Under the pieces are notes generated by a model, which saw nothing but the letters and a program-made list of their open reading frames with translations, ran no database searches and was not told the DNA's origin. Below, in pieces: positions 32,729 to 41,831 of a DNA stretch of 64,000 nt (positions are counted from its first letter, which is position 1; each line of letters opens with the position of its first letter). The DNA is from Kutzneria chonburiensis. GTDB taxonomy: Bacteria > Actinomycetota > Actinomycetes > Mycobacteriales > Pseudonocardiaceae. The stretch is taken from assembly GCF_028622115.1 (NCBI RefSeq), contig NZ_CP097263.1:1426001-1490000 (forward strand), in the 5' to 3' direction. The position numbers and the translations under genes are program-made.

Positions 32729-33993
32729 ATGCTCGCCGTGACCCCGAAGGAATCCGTCGCCGCGAAGGTGCGACTCGGCAGTCGCTTCCACCGGCTTTTC
32801 GGAGCCACGCTCGTGTCGGCCATCGGCACCGGAATGCACGCCGCCGCGTTGCCCCTGCTAGTCCTGCAAAGCACCAGCAGCCCGATGGCGTTGAGCTTCG
32901 TCGTCATGGCCGCCGAGATTCCCTGGGTGCTGCTCTCGCTGCACGCCGGTGTCGTGGTGGACCGGCTGGATCGCCGGTGGGTGATGGTCTGGGCCGACCT
33001 GGGCCGGTTCGCCGTGCTGGTCGCTCTCGCGGTGCTGATCCTGACGGCGCAGGTGGACCTGGTGTGGCTGGTGCTCGCGGCATTCCTGTTAGGCATCGGC
33101 CAGGTCTTTTCGACATCGCCGCTCAGTCGGCCATTCCCGATTTCGTGTCGCGGGATCCGCGGAGCCTGGCAACGGCGAACGGAAGGATCCTCGCGGCGGA
33201 GAGCAACGGCGAGGACTTCATGGGGCCGCCGCTCGGCTCGGCGCTGTTCGGCGCGTGGAACTTCCTGCCGTTCGCCGGCAACGCTCTCTCGTTCGTCGCC
33301 AGCGGCCTGTTGATCTTCTCGATCCGGACGGGCGTCAAGCCGCAGCGGACGTCCGAAGCTCCGCGCAGGAGCGCCAGGAGCGACATCGTCGAGGGCATTC
33401 GGTGGTTGTTCGGGAACCGGACCCTGCGGGCGTTGGCCACGGTGTCCTGTCTCGGCAACGTCGCCGCCACCGCTCAGTTCGCGATGCTCGCGCTGCTGGC
33501 CAAGGAGGTCCTCGCACTTCCGGATTTCGGTTTCGGTTTGTTGCTGACGGCCACCGCGCTGGGCGCGACTGTCGGGGGACTGGCCGCCGCGGCCGCCAGC
33601 AGGCGGTTCGGCCCTGGCACGGTGATGCTCGCGGGCAAAGCCGGTGTGGGCACGGCCATTCTGGTGCTAGGGCTGGTCGCCAACGTGTGGGTTGCGGCCG
33701 CGATGATGATCGTGACCGGTGCGCTGATGACCGCGGAGAAAGTGGTGGTGAGCACCTTGCGGCAGCAGATCGTGCCTCATGAACTCCTGGGGAGGGTGCT
33801 CTCGTCGAGCAGACTGGTGGTGATGATCGGGGGGCCGGTTGGTGCGGGCCTCGGCGGCGTTCTCGCCAGCTTGTTCGCCGTCCAGGTCTCGTATGTCGCC
33901 TGTGGTGTTTTTCTCGTCCTGGTGACGCTGGTTTTCTATCCCGTGCTGAACAACCGCGCCCTGGCAAGCGCTACGGACGAATCGGTCGCGTAG
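32729..33993 (+). pseudogene. MFS transporter with a single-base frameshift
   Basis: Two frames together make one ~420-residue MFS (EntS/MFS_3-like) transporter. The first runs from ATG 32729 to LLGIGQVF. The second resumes at FDIAAQSAIPDFVSRDP and runs to the stop at 33993. The break is at the TTTT run 33107-33110; one more T would restore GQVFFDIAAQ. N- and C-terminal membrane helices are otherwise intact, including the loop VDRLDRRWVM. It is either a recent loss or a sequence error in a homopolymer. Confidence 0.82.
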
Positions 33994-34016
33994 GCAGGGA
34001 ATTCACGGCCACGGCG

Positions 34017-34616
34017 TCAGGCGACGGCGCCGACCAGCAGTTCGCGGCGGGCGAAGTCGATGAGGAGTTCCCGCATGACGGTGACGGTGACGGCGGGGGA
34101 GCCGGTGAGGACCTGGATGGCGAGGCCGTCGGTGAGGGCGGTGAGGCGCAGGGCGACCTGGTCGGCGTCGACGTCGCGGAAGACGCCCTGGCGTAGGCCC
34201 CGACGGATGATGCGGACGACGGTCTCGCGCCAACGGGCGTAGAACTCGCTGTGTACGGGCCGGAGCTCGGGACGGATGGCGGACTCGGCCCAGTACTGGA
34301 GCCACACGGACCACTCGTCGCGGACGGGACCGACCTTGGGGAGCTGCATGTCGATGAGCTTGAGCAGACGCTCGTAAGCGTGGTCGATCTGCCGTAGTTC
34401 ATGGCTCTGACGCTCGAAAGCGTGCTCGACGCAATGCTTGAGGGCCTCGGTGAGCACGTCGTGCTTGCCGGGGAAGTAGTAGTGCACGGTCCCGGTGCTG
34501 GTGCCGCAGACCTTGGCGATGTCGGCGATCCGGACCGCGTGGTAGCCGCGCTCGGCGATGAGCCGCCAAGTGGCGTCGAGTATCGCGGCGCGTCTGTCCT
34601 CGTCGGCACGGGTCAT
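34017..34616 (-). CDS. TetR-family transcriptional regulator
   Basis: A 199-residue protein. Residues about 8-55 are the TetR HTH (AILDATWRLIAERGYHAVRI, IAKVCGTSTGTVHYYFPGK). The C-terminal ligand domain resembles TetR_C_6-like members (BetI type). It is divergent from the acyl-CoA operon at 34719. Two copies of a GACGCG-centred palindrome lie between them, so it probably represses both and is released by an acyl-CoA or related ligand. The ATG at 34616 was chosen over an upstream one by family alignment. Confidence 0.9.
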   Translation of the reverse strand: MTRADEDRRAAILDATWRLIAERGYHAVRIADIAKVCGTSTGTVHYYFPGKHDVLTEALKHCVEHAFERQSHELRQIDHAYERLLKLIDMQLPKVGPVRDEWSVWLQYWAESAIRPELRPVHSEFYARWRETVVRIIRRGLRQGVFRDVDADQVALRLTALTDGLAIQVLTGSPAVTVTVMRELLIDFARRELLVGAVA

Positions 34617-34629
34617 GGCAGCCAGGGTA

Positions 34630-34645
34630 ACTGACGCGCCAGTCA
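34630..34645. promoter_or_regulatory. TetR operator, site 1 (imperfect)
   Basis: ACTGACGCGCCAGTCA, an imperfect version of the perfect palindrome at 34685-34704, 14 bases before the tetR start. Confidence 0.6.
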
Positions 34646-34684
34646 AATGCACCGTCTGCCCTTGACACGGCCTGTTTACTGAGC

Positions 34685-34704
34685 CTGACTGACGCGTCAG
34701 TCAG
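34685..34704. promoter_or_regulatory. TetR operator, site 2 (perfect 20-bp palindrome)
   Basis: CTGACTGACGCGTCAGTCAG is perfectly symmetric and ends 14 bases before the SDR start. A TTGACA at 34662-34667 gives a possible -35 for the operon, so the operator would cover the -10 region. Confidence 0.75.
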
Positions 34705-34718
34705 ACGGGAGGTCGGCG

Positions 34719-35510
34719 GTGGGTGTGCTTCGGCCGGACGTGCACGAGGGCCGGGTGGCGGTGATCAGCGGGGGTGGCACGGGCATCGGCCGGGCCACGG
34801 CGCTGGACCTGGCCCAAGGCGGCGCGCGGGTGGTGATCTGCGGAAGGCGGCCGCAGCCGCTGGAAGCGGTGCGGGAAGAGATCGTCAAGGCCGGCGGTGA
34901 ATGCACGGCGCTGACGGCCGACATCCGTGAGGACGTGACGACGGTCGTCGACGCCGCGATCAACGAGTACGGGCGCGTCGACATCCTGGTCAACAATGCC
35001 GGCGGGCAGTTCGCGGCCCCGGCGGAGCAGATCAGCCCGGGAGGCTGGCGCGCGGTGCATCGGCTGGCGGTGGACGCGGCGTGGGCGCTGACCCGGGAGG
35101 TCGCGACGAGGTCGATGATCCCGAACCGCGAAGGCGTGATCGTGTTCATCGCCTTCTCGCCGCGCCGCGGCATCCCGGGCATGGTGCACGCCAGCGCGGC
35201 CCGCGCGGCGCTGGAGAACCTGGCGGCCGGCCTCGCGCTGGAGTGGAGCCGCTACGGCATCAGGTCGGTGTGCGTGGCCCCGGGCACGATCGCGACCGAA
35301 GGCCTGCAAGAGAACTACACCGACGAAGATCGGCAGCGCTGGGCGCAGGCGGTGCCGCTCGGCCGGCTCGGCAGGCCGGAGGACGTCTCGGAGCTGATCT
35401 CCTTCCTGGCCTCGAAAGGCGGCGCGTACGTCACCGGGACAACAGTTGTTGTCGACGGCGGCGCGGACGCCTGGGGTGCCGGCTACCCGGTGCCGGAGGT
35501 GGAGGCATGA
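34719..35510 (+). CDS. SDR oxidoreductase, 2,4-dienoyl-CoA reductase-like
   Basis: A 263-residue SDR. The cofactor motif GGGTGIG (residues about 18-24) and NNAGG are intact. The usual Tyr-x-x-x-Lys is replaced by HASAARA (His for Tyr, Arg for Lys). Peroxisomal 2,4-dienoyl-CoA reductases have a similar HAxxAK segment, so that activity is plausible, although the Lys is Arg here. It is the first gene of an acyl-CoA catabolic operon and overlaps the next gene by ATGA. The GTG follows GGGAGGTCGGCG. Confidence 0.85.
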   Translation: MGVLRPDVHEGRVAVISGGGTGIGRATALDLAQGGARVVICGRRPQPLEAVREEIVKAGGECTALTADIREDVTTVVDAAINEYGRVDILVNNAGGQFAAPAEQISPGGWRAVHRLAVDAAWALTREVATRSMIPNREGVIVFIAFSPRRGIPGMVHASAARAALENLAAGLALEWSRYGIRSVCVAPGTIATEGLQENYTDEDRQRWAQAVPLGRLGRPEDVSELISFLASKGGAYVTGTTVVVDGGADAWGAGYPVPEVEA

Positions 35511-37534
35511 GGAACCTCGACGCGCTGTTCACGCCGCGAGCGGTGGCGATTCTCGGCGCCAGCAACGACGAAACCAAGTACGGCAACTGGATCAGCGTCC
35601 AAGCCCTGCGCATGAGCCGGCCGGTCTACCTGGTCAACCGTCGCGGCGAACCCGTCCTCGGACAACCCACCTACCGCACCATGGCCGAGATCCAAAAGCC
35701 GGTCGACTGTGTGGTGATCACGGTGCCGGCGAACGGTTTCGAGGCTGCGGTGGACGACGCGCTGGCCGCCGGTGCGACGGCGATCGTCGGCATCACGTCG
35801 GGCTTTGCCGAGCTGGGCGAAGAGGGCCGGGCGACGCAGATCGCGGTGGCGGACAAGATCCGTGCCGCCGGTGCCGTGCTGCTCGGACCGAACTGCCTGG
35901 GCGTCCTCGATGCCACGAGTGACCTGTTCCTCGTCTCGAATCCCTTGCCGCACGGCCCGATCGGCCTGGTTTCGCAGAGCGGCAACATGGCGCTGGAGCT
36001 GAGCAAGTTCCTGGCCGACCGCGGCCTGGGCTTCTCCCGCTTCGCCTCGCTGGGCAACCAGGCCGATCTGGGTGCCGCCGATCTGATCCGTGCCTACGCC
36101 CATCACCCGGGCACCGAGGTCATCGCGGCGTACTGCGAAGACTTCCAGGATGGTCGAGACTTCGTCGCGGCCGCGGGAGAAGCCGTAGCGGCCGGCAAAC
36201 CTGTTGTCCTGCTTACGGTTGGCAGCAGTACGGCGTCCAATCGCGCCGCCCGATCCCACACCGGGGCCCTCACCAGCGACAGCGCGGTGATCGACGCGGC
36301 CTGCCGCGCGGCGGGCGTGGACCGGGTGCGCAGTCCACGGGAGATGGCCGACCTGGTCGCCGCGTTGCACCGGCACGGTTCGAGGCCGGCCCGGCGGGTG
36401 GCGGTGATCGCCGACGGCGGCGGCCACGCGTCCACGGCGAGCGATATCGCCGACGCGAACGGCTTGTACGTCAACGAGTTTCGGAATTCGCTGCAAGCAG
36501 CACTCAAGGATGACCTGCCGCCGTCGGCCGGCGTGGCCAACCCGGTGGATCTGGCCGGGGCCGGCGAACAGGACATCACGTCGTTCGCCCGCACCATCGA
36601 CCGGGTGCTGGCCGATCCCGACATCGACTCGGTGCTGGTCACCGGCTACTTCGGCGGCTACGGCGACTACGGGCCCGAGCTGGCCGCCCGCGAGATCGCC
36701 ACCGCCACGGTGATCGCCGAACACGTGCACCGGCACGGCAAACCCCTTGCCCTGCATACGATGTGTTCGGACAGTATTGCCGCCGACGAGTTGCGCCGCA
36801 ACGGCATCGGCGTGTTCCGGGTGGTCGACGACGCCGCCCGAACGCTCGGCATGCTGGCCGATCACGCCGATCGACGACCGCACACCCGGCCCCTCCCACC
36901 GCCGGCCGATCCCGTGACTGGCAACGGTTATTGGGACGCCCGCGAGTTGCTCAAGGCCGGCGGGCTGAGCTTCCCGGCGGCCCGTCTGACAACAGATGTT
37001 GTCGAAGCGGCGAACGAGATCGGCTACCCGGTCGTGCTGAAGGCCATGGGCCTGCTGCACAAGTCCGACGCCGGCGGTGTCGCGATAGGACTGTCCAATG
37101 AGGACAAATTGCGAGCCGCGCACAAGGACATGGTGACAAGACTGGACGTCACGGAGTACTGCGTCGAGGCGATGGCCGACACCACCGACGGCGTCGAGCT
37201 GATCGTCGGTGTGCGACGGGATCCGCGGTTCGGCCCGGTGCTGATGGTCGGACTCGGCGGCGTGTTCGCGGAAATCCTCAAGGACGTCACGTTCGCACTG
37301 GCCCCGGTCACGCCGGCCGAGGCCGAAACCATGCTCCGCGCCCTCAAAGCCGCCCCGCTGCTGCACGGCGCACGCGGCCGCCGGCCGGTCGACCTTGCCG
37401 CCACGGCCCATGCCGTCGCGGCGATCGCCGAGGTCGCCGCCGCCCATCCCGAGATCGCCGAACTCGAAGTCAATCCACTGCTGGCCACGCCGGGCGGCTG
37501 CCTCGGCCTGGACGCCAGGATCGTGCAACGCTAA
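35507..37534 (+). CDS. NDP-forming acyl-CoA synthetase (acetate-CoA ligase family)
   Basis: A 675-residue fusion. Residues about 5-130 are a CoA-binding domain (AVAILGASNDETKYGNW). Residues about 145-285 and 295-450 are succinyl-CoA ligase-like domains; SHTGALTSD holds the candidate catalytic His. Residues about 470-670 are an ATP-grasp_5 domain with VLKAMGLLHKSDAGGV and a C-terminal EVNPLL. It would join CoA to a carboxylic acid using a nucleotide, or run in reverse. It sits between the SDR and acyl-CoA dehydrogenase, so it likely activates the operon's acid substrate. Confidence 0.9.
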   Translation: MRNLDALFTPRAVAILGASNDETKYGNWISVQALRMSRPVYLVNRRGEPVLGQPTYRTMAEIQKPVDCVVITVPANGFEAAVDDALAAGATAIVGITSGFAELGEEGRATQIAVADKIRAAGAVLLGPNCLGVLDATSDLFLVSNPLPHGPIGLVSQSGNMALELSKFLADRGLGFSRFASLGNQADLGAADLIRAYAHHPGTEVIAAYCEDFQDGRDFVAAAGEAVAAGKPVVLLTVGSSTASNRAARSHTGALTSDSAVIDAACRAAGVDRVRSPREMADLVAALHRHGSRPARRVAVIADGGGHASTASDIADANGLYVNEFRNSLQAALKDDLPPSAGVANPVDLAGAGEQDITSFARTIDRVLADPDIDSVLVTGYFGGYGDYGPELAAREIATATVIAEHVHRHGKPLALHTMCSDSIAADELRRNGIGVFRVVDDAARTLGMLADHADRRPHTRPLPPPADPVTGNGYWDARELLKAGGLSFPAARLTTDVVEAANEIGYPVVLKAMGLLHKSDAGGVAIGLSNEDKLRAAHKDMVTRLDVTEYCVEAMADTTDGVELIVGVRRDPRFGPVLMVGLGGVFAEILKDVTFALAPVTPAEAETMLRALKAAPLLHGARGRRPVDLAATAHAVAAIAEVAAAHPEIAELEVNPLLATPGGCLGLDARIVQR

Positions 37535-37546
37535 GGAGAAACACCC

Positions 37547-38713
37547 GTGGAGTTCGCCTACACACCGAGGCTGGCCGAGCTGAAGCAGCGGGCCGCCGAC
37601 CTCACCGGCAAGATCATGCAGTACGAGGACACGTGCGAGGCCGACAACGGCCTGTCGGTGGCGGCGCTGGACGCGATCCGCCAGGACGTGCTGGCCAGCG
37701 GTCTGCAAGCGGTCAACATGCCGGCCGACTGGGGCGGCGCGGGACTGTCCGTGCTGGAGCAGGTCGTGGTGCAGGACGAGCTCGGCAAGCTCACGAATGC
37801 CTTGTGGGACACGGTATGGCGGCCGGCCAACTGCCTGCGCGCCTGCACTCCCGAGCAGCGCGAGCGCTACCTGATCCCGGACATCGAAGGCCGCCGACGC
37901 GACGCCGTCGCGATCACCGAGCCGGGCGCCGGGTCCGATCCGTCGGGCATCGAGACCACGGCCACCCCGGACGGCGACGGCTACCGGATCAACGGCGAGA
38001 AGTGGTTCGTCACGGTCGGCGACGCCGCCGACTTCCTCATCGTGCTGGCCCTGGTCGGTGACGCGCCCACGTTGTTCCTGGTGGACAAGGACCTGCCCGG
38101 CGTTTCGGTCAAGCGGACGCCGCGCTACACGCACACTTTCGTCTACGAGCACCCGGAATTCCTGTTCGAGGACGTGAAGGTCGGCGGCGATGCCGTGCTC
38201 GGCGGCATCGGCAACGGCTACGACCTGACCCGCGACTGGTTCACCGAGGAGCGCCTGATGATCGGCGCCCGTACGATCGGCGCGGCCGAGCGCGCGCTGA
38301 CGCTGGCGTCCGAGTGGGCGGGGCAGCGGATCCAGGGCGGCAAGGCGCTGATCGAGCACCAGCTCATCCAGGGCATGATCGCCGACTCGGTGGTGGACAT
38401 CGCCACCAACCGCGCCCTGACCCACCAGGTGGCGTGGGAGTTCGACCAGGGCGGGGACCGGAAGTTGTTGCACGCCAAGGCGGCGACCGTGAAACTGGCC
38501 GCGTCGGAGGCGTCCAACCGGGTCGCCGACCGGGCCGTGCAGATCTTCGGCGGCCGCGGGTACATTCGGGACTACCCGGTCGAGCGGCTGTGGCGGGAGC
38601 TGCGGGTGGACCGGATCTGGGAGGGCACCTCGGAGATCCAGCGGCTGGTGATCGCCAACGAGGTGGCCAAGCGCGGGCTGACCGGCCTGCTGTCCTTCCC
38701 GTCGGCCCAGTGA
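37547..38713 (+). CDS. Acyl-CoA dehydrogenase
   Basis: A 388-residue flavoprotein. N-terminal helices, then the mid-domain signature ITEPGAGSDPSGIETTA near residues 124-140, and the C-terminal helical domain with QIFGGRGYIRDYPVERLWRE and a final IWEGTSEIQ loop, which in this family lies near the catalytic base. It introduces a C2-C3 double bond into an acyl-CoA with FAD. The GTG at 37547 follows AAGGAGAAACACCC. It overlaps the next gene by GTGA. Confidence 0.93.
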   Translation: MEFAYTPRLAELKQRAADLTGKIMQYEDTCEADNGLSVAALDAIRQDVLASGLQAVNMPADWGGAGLSVLEQVVVQDELGKLTNALWDTVWRPANCLRACTPEQRERYLIPDIEGRRRDAVAITEPGAGSDPSGIETTATPDGDGYRINGEKWFVTVGDAADFLIVLALVGDAPTLFLVDKDLPGVSVKRTPRYTHTFVYEHPEFLFEDVKVGGDAVLGGIGNGYDLTRDWFTEERLMIGARTIGAAERALTLASEWAGQRIQGGKALIEHQLIQGMIADSVVDIATNRALTHQVAWEFDQGGDRKLLHAKAATVKLAASEASNRVADRAVQIFGGRGYIRDYPVERLWRELRVDRIWEGTSEIQRLVIANEVAKRGLTGLLSFPSAQ

Positions 38714-39423
38714 TCGGGGAAGTGGACGTGGCCCGCCAGGGCGACGTCGCGGTGGTGACGCTCAAACGCGAGGCCAAGCTCAACGCCCTGTCCACGCAGT
38801 TGGAGTCGCGGCTGCTCGACGCCGTGCGGTCGGACGCGGTGAAGGGCAGCCGGGCGGTGGTGATCACCGGCGGGGACAAGGTGTTCTCGGCCGGGGCCGA
38901 CACCGGCGAGCTGCGGGAGATGACGCCCGAGGCGATCGCCGAGTACTACCGGTCCAGCGGCGCGGTCTATGAGGCGGTCGCGGCGCTGCCGCAGCCGACC
39001 GTCGCGGCGATCGCCGGCTACTGCCTCGGCGGCGGCTTCGAGCTCGCGCTCGCGGCCGACCTCCGGGTGGCCGACGAGACGGCGGTGTTCGGGCTGCCCG
39101 AGGTCGGACTGGGCATCCTGCCCAGCTCCGGCGGCGTCACGCGGCTGGTCCGGGCCGTCGGCCCGGCCCGGACCAGGGACCTGGTGCTCCGCGGTCGGAA
39201 AATGTCAACTGTTGAGGCCCACTCGTGGGGCCTGCTCACCGAGACGGTCGAGGCCGGCGAACATCTGACGACCGCTCTGAACATCGCGGCTGAGCTGGCC
39301 GGACAACCGCCGATGGCGGTGTCCATCGCCAAGCAGGTGATCACCGCGGCCACCGACGCGCCCCGGGAAACCGCGCTGTTGCTGGAACAACTGGCGTACG
39401 CCACGCTCAACCGCATCGGTTGA
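38710..39423 (+). CDS. Enoyl-CoA hydratase/isomerase
   Basis: A 237-residue crotonase-fold protein. Oxyanion-hole segments FSAGADTGEL (residues about 59-68) and AGYCLGGGFELALAAD (about 100-115) are present. The Glu in LPEVGLG corresponds to a catalytic Glu. It hydrates the enoyl-CoA made by the dehydrogenase. The GTG at 38710 overlaps the previous stop; a GTG four codons on is an alternative. Confidence 0.9.
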   Translation: MIGEVDVARQGDVAVVTLKREAKLNALSTQLESRLLDAVRSDAVKGSRAVVITGGDKVFSAGADTGELREMTPEAIAEYYRSSGAVYEAVAALPQPTVAAIAGYCLGGGFELALAADLRVADETAVFGLPEVGLGILPSSGGVTRLVRAVGPARTRDLVLRGRKMSTVEAHSWGLLTETVEAGEHLTTALNIAAELAGQPPMAVSIAKQVITAATDAPRETALLLEQLAYATLNRIG

Positions 39424-39491
39424 GCCGGGCGTCCAAAACCTGGGGGACGCACGCCTTCCGCCACCACGGCGACTCAACGAGGAGAACAGGC

Positions 39492-40937
39492 ATGGCGGCC
39501 ATTCCACCCACGATTCAACGCGAACACCGACCGACCCTGGGCATCGAGGCCCGATCCATCGACTACGTGCCCATCGCCGAACGCCACGGCAAGGTGTGGC
39601 ACCTGTTCCCCGTGTGGTTCGCGGGGGACGCCCACCTGGCCACCATCGCCACCGGCATCATCGGCGTCGCGCTCGGCGGCAACCTGATCTGGACCGCGAT
39701 CGCCGTCGTGCTGGGCAACGCCTTCGGCACGTTCTTCATGGCGTTCCACTCCACCCAGGGACCGCAGCTGGGCCTGCCGCAGATGGTGCAGTCGCGGCCC
39801 CAGTTCGGCTTCGTCGGCGCCTTACTCGTGTGGGTCGTCGCGCTGGTCACCTACATCGGGTACACCGGCTTCAACCAGATCCTGGTCGGCTCGACCATGC
39901 AGCACCTGGTGGACCTGCCCAAACCGGTCAGCTACATCGGCTATGCCGTGATCAGCGTGGTGTTGGCCATCGTCGGCTACGACTTCATCCACAAGGCCTC
40001 GCGCTGGCTGACCTACCTGATGCTGGTGCTGCTGGTCGTGTTCACGGTCGGGCTGCTGGCCGCGCACCCGTTCAGCGCCGAGCAGATGGATCTCGGCGCG
40101 TTCGCGCTGACCCCGTTCCTGGTGCAGTTCTTCACCGCCGCCGTGTACCAGCTGTCGTGGTCGATCTACGTCTCCGACTACAGCCGCTACCTGCCGCGTG
40201 ACGTCGGCGTGCGGGCGTCGTTCTGGTGGACGTATCTCGGCGCCGGCGTCGGCGGGGCGTGGATGATGCTCGTCGGCACGTTCGCCGCCGGCCTGTTCCC
40301 CAAGGCCGACACCGTGGACGCCGTGTTGTCCGCCGGGGACAAGGTGTTCTCCGGTTTCGGACTGGTGCTCCTGATCGGCTCGGTGCTGCCGTTGATCACC
40401 ATCGGCACGCTGAACTTCTACGGCGGCAGCCTGACCCTGTTGTCCTGCGTGGACTCCCTCAAACGGTTCCGGCCGACCGCGATCAAGCGGGTCTACGCGC
40501 TCATCGTGGTCGGCGTGCTGGCCACCGCCATTGCCTTCGCCTCCAACGACACCTTCCTCGAGGATTTCGAGTACTTCCTCACGGTCCTCGGTTATCTGTT
40601 CACGCCGTGGACCGCGATCAACCTGGTCGACTTCTACGTTGTCCGGCGGGGCCATTACTCGATTCGGGAGATTTTCAACCCGCACGGCATCTACGGTCGG
40701 TGGAGCTGGCGTGGCCTGGTCGCCTACGGCGTCGGCTTCGCGTCGATGATGCCGTTCGCCATCGTCGGCGACCTTCAGGGGCCGGTGGCGAGGTTGTTGG
40801 GCGGCGCGGACATCTCCATGCCGATCGGTCTGCTGGTGGCCGCCGGCCTCTATCTCGTGCTGTGCCGTTCGCTCGACCTGACCGCCGAACGGGCCCGGGT
40901 GGCGGTCGCCGACGCCGGTCTCGATCCCGACGCCTGA
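39492..40937 (+). CDS. Purine/cytosine permease-like transporter (NCS1 family)
   Basis: A 481-residue membrane protein with about 12 helices. It has the NCS1 pattern (N-terminal FAGDAHLATIATGIIGVALG and the QLGLPQMVQSRPQFGFVG loop). It would import a small cyclic or heterocyclic compound by proton or sodium symport. It is the last gene of the acyl-CoA operon, 68 bases after the hydratase. Its substrate may be the growth substrate of the operon, but this is inference. The ATG at 39492 follows GAGGAGAACAGGC. Confidence 0.88.
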   Translation: MAAIPPTIQREHRPTLGIEARSIDYVPIAERHGKVWHLFPVWFAGDAHLATIATGIIGVALGGNLIWTAIAVVLGNAFGTFFMAFHSTQGPQLGLPQMVQSRPQFGFVGALLVWVVALVTYIGYTGFNQILVGSTMQHLVDLPKPVSYIGYAVISVVLAIVGYDFIHKASRWLTYLMLVLLVVFTVGLLAAHPFSAEQMDLGAFALTPFLVQFFTAAVYQLSWSIYVSDYSRYLPRDVGVRASFWWTYLGAGVGGAWMMLVGTFAAGLFPKADTVDAVLSAGDKVFSGFGLVLLIGSVLPLITIGTLNFYGGSLTLLSCVDSLKRFRPTAIKRVYALIVVGVLATAIAFASNDTFLEDFEYFLTVLGYLFTPWTAINLVDFYVVRRGHYSIREIFNPHGIYGRWSWRGLVAYGVGFASMMPFAIVGDLQGPVARLLGGADISMPIGLLVAAGLYLVLCRSLDLTAERARVAVADAGLDPDA

Positions 40938-40946
40938 GCGTTGTTC

Positions 40947-41000
40947 ACCGATCAATCCAGGCGTCAGACAGGGGATGACCCGATGCCTGGATTGATCGGT
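40947..41000 (+). repeat. 16-bp inverted repeat after the permease gene
   Basis: ACCGATCAATCCAGGC at 40947-40962 and its exact complement at 40985-41000 bracket a 22-base loop. It follows the permease stop by about 10 bases. It could be a terminator or a protein site. Confidence 0.7.
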
Positions 41001-41005
41001 GCTTG

Positions 41006-41037
41006 GTTGTCCGCCCCGGTTCGCCGGGCCGGACAAC
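41006..41037 (+). terminator. Hairpin terminator before the SARP gene
   Basis: GTTGTCCG/CGGACAAC and CCCGG/CCGGG form a long stem with one mismatched pair and a TTCG loop. Confidence 0.6.
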
Positions 41038-41090
41038 GCCGCCGGGCCCTAAAAAGAGGCGTACGGGGGCACGGGGGAAGGACGGAGCGT

Positions 41091-41831
41091 ATGGACATTC
41101 GACTGCTGGGTGAGGTCCAGTTGCGGATCGGCGGACGGGCGGTGCATCTCGGGCCGCGGCAGCGCCAGCAGGTGTTCGCGATGCTGGCGTTGGAGGTCAA
41201 CCGGGTGCTGCCGCTGACCAGCCTGGTCGACCGGGTCTGGGCGCGGCCGCCGCGGACGGCGCAGCATGCCGTCGAGGTGCACGTGTCGGATCTGCGCAGA
41301 CGGATCGAGGAGGGCGGCGCCTGCCTGGAAAGACGCGGCGCCGGTTACCGACTATGTGCCGATCCGCAGACCATCGACGTCCACCAGTTCCGCGCGCTGG
41401 TCGCGCACGCCCGTACGCAGACGTCCGACACCGACCGGGCCGATCTGCTGCATCAGGCCCTTCAGCTGTGGCGCGGACCGGCGTTGACCGGCGTCGCCGA
41501 GGAGTCGCTACGCGAACGGCTCGTCGCCGACCTCGAGGAAGCGCGCCTGCACGCGTTCGAGGACCGCGCCGCCGCCCTCATCCGGCTGCGCCGGCACCGC
41601 GAGGTCGTCGAGGACCTGCTCCCCGTCGTCGCCGACCATCCGCTGCGGGAGCACCTGGCCGGCCAGCTCGCGCAAGGCCTGCACGGCATCGGCCAGACCG
41701 TGCGGGCGCTGCAACTGCTCCGCGACACCCGCCGACGTCTCGTCGACGAATTCGGCATCGACCCCGGAATGGCGCTGCGCCGCCTGGAAACCCAGATCCT
41801 CCAGGACAACGCCGCGCCGATCGCCAGTTAG
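41091..41831 (+). CDS. Stand-alone SARP-family regulator (BTAD)
   Basis: A 246-residue protein. Residues about 1-90 are the OmpR-like winged helix of SARP activators (IRLLGEVQLRIGGRAVHLG, VDRVWARPPRTAQHAVEVHV). Residues about 95-240 are the BTAD helical domain (LWRGPALTGVAEESLRERLV). It lacks an NTPase, so it is of the short AfsR/DnrI type that activates antibiotic genes. It faces a convergent STAND-WD40 gene, with a 4-base 3' overlap. The ATG at 41091 follows AAGGACGGAGCGT. An in-frame ATG at 40984 would add residues unlike the family. Confidence 0.88.
   Translation: MDIRLLGEVQLRIGGRAVHLGPRQRQQVFAMLALEVNRVLPLTSLVDRVWARPPRTAQHAVEVHVSDLRRRIEEGGACLERRGAGYRLCADPQTIDVHQFRALVAHARTQTSDTDRADLLHQALQLWRGPALTGVAEESLRERLVADLEEARLHAFEDRAAALIRLRRHREVVEDLLPVVADHPLREHLAGQLAQGLHGIGQTVRALQLLRDTRRRLVDEFGIDPGMALRRLETQILQDNAAPIAS

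Noticed and set aside
35483-38473. 996-codon antisense frame
   Set aside because: A shadow of the acyl-CoA synthetase and dehydrogenase genes; repetitive low-complexity composition.
40984-41090. Upstream in-frame ATG for the short SARP gene
   Set aside because: The extension has no family similarity and contains the terminator hairpin.
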